64,000 nucleotides of DNA from Ancylobacter amanitiformis (lineage in GTDB: Bacteria; Pseudomonadota; Alphaproteobacteria; Rhizobiales; Xanthobacteraceae), in contig NZ_JAUSVR010000002.1 in NCBI RefSeq assembly GCF_030814815.1, forward strand, positions 467,349-531,348, in the 5' to 3' direction. Below are positions 60,646 through 64,000 of this stretch, one piece after another. Position 1 is the stretch's first letter. Each line of letters opens with the position of its first letter. The notes under the pieces are model-generated. The model was given only the letters and a program-made list of their open reading frames with translations, searched no databases and had not been told where the DNA came from. The position numbers and the translations under genes are program-made.

Positions 60646-60739
60646 TTGCCCCCCACACGGGGACCCGGGCGACGTCAGGTAATCGGACACGCCGCGCTTG
60701 TCGCGCGGCCGCTGTCCCAGCTTTAGGGGGCACGGCCGC

Positions 60740-63178
60740 ATGCGGCTGCTTCTGCGGTTCTTGGGCTTTATGTTCGCCCTCGGTACAATTGTGTTTGTCG
60801 TCGGCGGCGCGGTAGCCGGGTACTTCGTATGGAAGTTTTCCCAGGACCTGCCGGACTACACGCAGCTCCAGAACTACGAGCCGCCCGTGATGACGCGCAT
60901 CCACGCGGCGGACGGCTCGCTGCTGGCCGAATATGCCCGTGAGCGCCGGCTCTATCTGCCCATCCAGAACATTCCCGCCCTGGTGAAGGAAGCCTTCATC
61001 TCGGCGGAGGACAAGAATTTCTATTCCCATGGCGGCATCGACGTGACCGGCATCGGCCGCGCCGCCTATGCCTTCCTGCAGAATTACGGCTCCGGCCGCC
61101 GCCCGCAGGGTGCCTCCACCATCACCCAGCAGGTGGCCAAGAACTTCCTGCTCACCAACGAGGTCTCGTTCGACCGGAAGATCAAGGAAGCGCTGCTCTC
61201 GCTGCGCATCGAGCGCACCTACTCGAAGGACAAGATCCTCGAACTCTATCTCAACGAGATCTATCTCGGCATCGGCTCCTATGGCGTGGCCGCCGCCTCG
61301 CTGCTCTATTTCGACAAGTCGGTGGCCGAGTTGAGCATCGCCGAGGCGGCCTATCTCGCCGCCCTGCCGAAGGGTCCCAACAATTACCATCCGTTCCGCC
61401 GCCACGAGGCCGCCGTCGACCGCCGCAACTGGGTGATCGATCGCATGGAGGAGAACGGCTACATCACGGCCGAGCAGGCGAAGGAAGCCAAGGCCACCGA
61501 CCTCACCGTCACCCTGCGCCCGACCGGCGCGCATATTTTCTCGGCCGAATATTTCGCCGAGGAGGTGCGCCGCGAGATTTTCGAGCGCTATGGCGAGGAC
61601 AAGCTCTATGGCGGCGGACTCTCGGTGCGCACCACGCTCAATCCCCGGCTTCAGCAGGCCGCCAAGAAGGCGCTGCTCGACGGGCTGACGCGCTATGACG
61701 AGCAGCGCGGCTGGCACGGCGCCGTCACCCGCATCGATACCGGCGGCGACTGGGGCACGCGCCTCGCCGATGTGCGCACCTTCACCGACATTCCCTGGCG
61801 CCTCGCCGTGGTGCTGGAATCGGATGCGCAGAGCGCGCGCATCGGCCTGCAGCCGCAGCGCGACCGCTCCGGCGTGCTCGCCACCCAGCGCGATCTCGGC
61901 GTGATCACCGCGGACGGCGCCAAATGGGCGGTGCGCGGCAACAAGCAGGGCGTCGCCAGCGTGCTGAAGCCGGGCGACGTGGTCTATGTCGAGCCGGTCG
62001 ACGGCAAGCCGGACCAGTGGCGCCTGCGGCAGGAGCCCCGCATCGAGGGCGCGCTGGTTGCGATGGATCCCTGGACCGGCCGCGTGCTGGCCATGGCCGG
62101 CGGCTTCTCCTTCGACGAGAGCCAGTTCAACCGCGCCACCCAGGCCCAGCGCCAGCCGGGCTCCTCCTTCAAGCCCTTCGTCTATGCCTCGGCGATCGAT
62201 AATGGCTACACGCCCTCCAGCGTGGTCCTCGACGCGCCGTTCGAACTCAACCAGGCGGGGCAGGCGACATGGCGGCCGGAGAACTATTCCGGCAAGTTCT
62301 ATGGCCCGCAGACGCTGCGCTTCGGCCTCGAACAGTCGCGCAACGTGATGACGGTGCGGCTCGCCAACGATCTCGGCATGCCGATCATCGTCGATTACGC
62401 CAAGCGCTTCGGCGTGGTCGACAACCTGCTGCCGGTGCTCTCCATGTCGCTCGGCGCCGGCGAGACCACCGTGCTGCGCATGGCCGGCGGCTACTCGATC
62501 TTCGCCAATGGCGGCAAGAAGGTGAAGCCGACGCTGATCGACCGCGTGCAGGACCGCTACGGCAAGACCATCTACAAGCATGACGAGCGGGAATGCCGCG
62601 GCTGCGACGCCGCGCAGTGGCAGGACCAGCCCGAGCCGACCCTGATCGACCGTCGCGAGCAGGTGCTCGATCCGATGACCGCCTATCAGATGGTGGGCAT
62701 GATGGAGGGCGTGGTGCAGCGCGGCACCGGCACGGCGCTGAAGGCGCTCGGCAAGCCGGTCGCCGGCAAGAGCGGCACCACAAACGAGGAAAAGGACGCC
62801 TGGTTCGTCGGTTTCACGCCGGACATGGTGGTGGCGGTCTATCTCGGCTTCGATACGCCAAAGCCCATGGGCAAGGGCTCGACCGGCGGCCTCATCGCCG
62901 CGCCTGTCGTGCGCGACTTCATGCAGGTGGCGCTGGCCGACCGCCCGGCCGTGCCGTTCCGCGTGCCGCCGGGCATCAAGCTGATCCGCATCAACCCCAA
63001 GACCGGCCTGCGCGCCGGCCCGGGCGAGAACTCGATCCTCGAGGCGTTCAAGCCCGGCACCGCGCCGCCGGACAGCTATTCGGTGATCGGCGCCAGCGAT
63101 TCGTCGGGCCGCGCGCTCGGCGTGACGCCGGAGGCCGACCGCGCCATCGGCGGCAGCGGCACCGGCGGGCTATACTGA
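60740..63178 (+). CDS. mrcA: Penicillin-binding protein 1A
   Basis: Bifunctional class A PBP: glycosyltransferase plus transpeptidase for peptidoglycan. 812 residues from ATG 60740, which follows AGGGGG. One N-terminal membrane helix (FLGFMFALGTIVFVVGGAVAG). Glycosyltransferase motif: FISAEDKNFYSHGGIDVTG, with catalytic Glu, then GASTITQQVAKN. Transpeptidase motifs: the Ser-x-x-Lys in QPGSSFKPFVYA, the SRN-type motif in EQSRNVMTVRL, and KSGTTNE. An OB-like domain lies between. A 15-bp tandem array fills the gap to the next gene. Confidence 0.97.
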   Translation: MRLLLRFLGFMFALGTIVFVVGGAVAGYFVWKFSQDLPDYTQLQNYEPPVMTRIHAADGSLLAEYARERRLYLPIQNIPALVKEAFISAEDKNFYSHGGIDVTGIGRAAYAFLQNYGSGRRPQGASTITQQVAKNFLLTNEVSFDRKIKEALLSLRIERTYSKDKILELYLNEIYLGIGSYGVAAASLLYFDKSVAELSIAEAAYLAALPKGPNNYHPFRRHEAAVDRRNWVIDRMEENGYITAEQAKEAKATDLTVTLRPTGAHIFSAEYFAEEVRREIFERYGEDKLYGGGLSVRTTLNPRLQQAAKKALLDGLTRYDEQRGWHGAVTRIDTGGDWGTRLADVRTFTDIPWRLAVVLESDAQSARIGLQPQRDRSGVLATQRDLGVITADGAKWAVRGNKQGVASVLKPGDVVYVEPVDGKPDQWRLRQEPRIEGALVAMDPWTGRVLAMAGGFSFDESQFNRATQAQRQPGSSFKPFVYASAIDNGYTPSSVVLDAPFELNQAGQATWRPENYSGKFYGPQTLRFGLEQSRNVMTVRLANDLGMPIIVDYAKRFGVVDNLLPVLSMSLGAGETTVLRMAGGYSIFANGGKKVKPTLIDRVQDRYGKTIYKHDERECRGCDAAQWQDQPEPTLIDRREQVLDPMTAYQMVGMMEGVVQRGTGTALKALGKPVAGKSGTTNEEKDAWFVGFTPDMVVAVYLGFDTPKPMGKGSTGGLIAAPVVRDFMQVALADRPAVPFRVPPGIKLIRINPKTGLRAGPGENSILEAFKPGTAPPDSYSVIGASDSSGRALGVTPEADRAIGGSGTGGLY

Positions 63179-63183
63179 CGCCC

Positions 63184-63258
63184 GCCCGCCCCGCCGTCGC
63201 CCGCCCCGCCGTCGCCCGCCCCGCCGTCGCCCGCCCCGCCGTCGCCCGGACCGCCGCC
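63184..63258. repeat. 15-bp tandem repeat filling the mrcA-GST gap
   Basis: Four perfect copies of GCCCGCCCCGCCGTC (63184-63243) and a diverged fifth (GCCCGGACCGCCGCC). The array occupies the whole interval between the stops of the converging mrcA and GST-like genes. Confidence 0.95.
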
Positions 63259-63876
63259 TCAGCCATCATAGGGGGCGGCGCGAAAGGCTGGCAGCGCTTC
63301 GGCGCGGGCGGTGAAGGCATCGAGCGCGGGGAAATCGCCCGCGCCGACCATGTCCGGCAGCATGTTGCGCGTGAAGGTGAAGGCCACGGCGGTGGTGATG
63401 TCCGCCTGCGAGGGGCGATCCTCCAGCAGCCAGCCCGACCGGCCGGCGACGTCGTCGTCCAGCAGGCGGCAGGCTGCGAGAAGCTGGCCGCGCACGCGCT
63501 CGATCCAGGGGGCGTGCTGCTTCTCCGCCGGGCGCAACTGGTGCTCATAGACGATCTGCACCGCCTTCTCGCAGGTGGCGAGCGCGAGGCCGACAATGCG
63601 CTGGTGTTGCGCGTGCCGGCCGATATCCCCGGGGACCAGCGAGCGCGCCGGATGGGCCAGCCGCTCGACATGTTCCAGGATCAGCGTCGACTCCATCAGC
63701 ACAACGCCGTCATCGGTGACGAGCGTCGGGGCCTTCACCACCGGGTTGATGCCGGCGAAATGGTCATAGTGACGGAACACCGAGACCGATTCGTGCGTGA
63801 AGGGGAGATCGAGCAGGGTGAGCGAAATCGCCACCCGGCGGACATAGGGCGAATCGAGCATGCCGATGAGGCGCAT
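63259..63876 (-). CDS. Glutathione S-transferase family protein
   Basis: A 205-residue GST-fold protein. The thioredoxin-like N-terminal domain begins MRLIGMLDSPYVRRVAISLTL, with the active-site SPY and the glutathione-binding cis-Pro and ES motif visible as VKAPTLVTDD and VLMESTLI. The all-helical C-terminal domain holds RPSQADITTAVAFTF, the N-capping box. I start at the ATG ending at 63876, six bases after GGAGA. Likely a detoxification enzyme; substrate unknown. A mobile element begins about 65 bases upstream of its start. Confidence 0.9.
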   Translation of the reverse strand: MRLIGMLDSPYVRRVAISLTLLDLPFTHESVSVFRHYDHFAGINPVVKAPTLVTDDGVVLMESTLILEHVERLAHPARSLVPGDIGRHAQHQRIVGLALATCEKAVQIVYEHQLRPAEKQHAPWIERVRGQLLAACRLLDDDVAGRSGWLLEDRPSQADITTAVAFTFTRNMLPDMVGAGDFPALDAFTARAEALPAFRAAPYDG

Positions 63877-63942
63877 TGGCCAGTCTCCATTTGAGCGGAG
63901 CAGCCTAGGAGACATACCCATAAACGGGCTTCCCCGCGGGCC

Positions 63943-64000
63943 GGGGTTCTGATTCATTGATCTCAGCCCTGGAGGTTGAGATGGCTCGCTTTGACCTGAC
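63943..64000 (+). mobile_element. Left end of a probable IS5-family insertion sequence
   Basis: A terminal-repeat-like GGGGTTCTGATTCATTGA is followed 20 bases later by GGAGG and an ORF starting MARFDLT, the opening of many IS5-family transposases in Rhizobiales. The rest is outside the window, so the other end and target duplication cannot be checked. Confidence 0.6.
63981..64000 (+). CDS. Probable IS5-family transposase, first codons only
   Basis: Only MARFDLT is inside the window. This matches the usual N-terminus of IS5-family transposases (MAR-F/Y-DLTD). GGAGG is positioned five bases before the ATG at 63981. Too short for certainty. Confidence 0.55.

Overview
The window is about 64 kb of GC-rich chromosome (roughly two thirds G+C in the genes) from an alphaproteobacterium of the order Hyphomicrobiales (Rhizobiales). 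The evidence is a Rhizobiales-type porin, an adenosylcobalamin-dependent ribonucleotide reductase, a fused malic enzyme/phosphotransacetylase, an NDUFA12 complex I accessory subunit, a DUF992 protein, HdaA, and the order aroQ-accB-accC-aat-DUF2155-NDUFA12. A Xanthobacteraceae relative (Ancylobacter/Starkeya-like) is my best guess, but that is inference. I saw no rRNA, tRNA, CRISPR array, prophage or defence island. Most genes are housekeeping.

Layout. 0-8 kb: end of leucyl aminopeptidase (pepA), holC, a porin, an ABC-F ATPase, a Tat-exported cyclase-family protein, a DinB-fold protein and aquaporin Z. 8-16 kb: two tiny secreted proteins, ndk, two adjacent TerC membrane proteins, a molybdopterin oxidoreductase, a transglutaminase-like protein and a DUF6790 membrane protein. 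15.6-19.5 kb, minus strand: purN-purM, a BenE-type transporter and a methyltransferase. 19.7-30.2 kb: AI-2E/PerM-type membrane protein, hdaA, ppk1 and ppx as a tight plus-strand run, then rnd (minus), DUF992, MgtC-type protein and aspS. 30.2-41 kb: a large membrane-anchored protein, maeB, two glycine-zipper proteins, two cold-shock genes, a large autotransporter, a GNAT acetyltransferase and a small AT-rich islet with two short genes. 41.6-47.2 kb: nrdJ and a divergent MFS transporter. 47.2-55.3 kb: NDUFA12, DUF2155, aat, accC, accB, aroQ, a DsbA-like protein, an M48 protease with TPR-like tail, and an aminotransferase. 55.4-64 kb: rne, an amidase (amiC type), PBP1a (mrcA), a GST-like protein, and the first codons of what looks like an IS5-family transposase cut by the window end.

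Functional groupings: polyphosphate synthesis and breakdown (ppk1-ppx); purine synthesis (purM-purN); fatty-acid synthesis start (accB-accC); peptidoglycan synthesis and splitting (mrcA and the amidase); replication and nucleotide supply (holC, hdaA, nrdJ, ndk); RNA processing (rne, rnd).

The observations most worth following are: (1) seven short-period tandem-repeat arrays (12-17 bp units in most, 23 bp in one), all between genes or at gene starts; (2) a 42-residue insertion of clearly lower G+C inside AspRS; (3) an AT-rich islet near 41 kb with an intrinsic terminator that serves no visible plus-strand gene; (4) paired hairpins ahead of the MgtC-type gene; (5) a perfect 20-bp palindrome just ahead of the first TerC gene; and (6) a terminator hairpin that contains the Shine-Dalgarno of the molybdopterin oxidoreductase.
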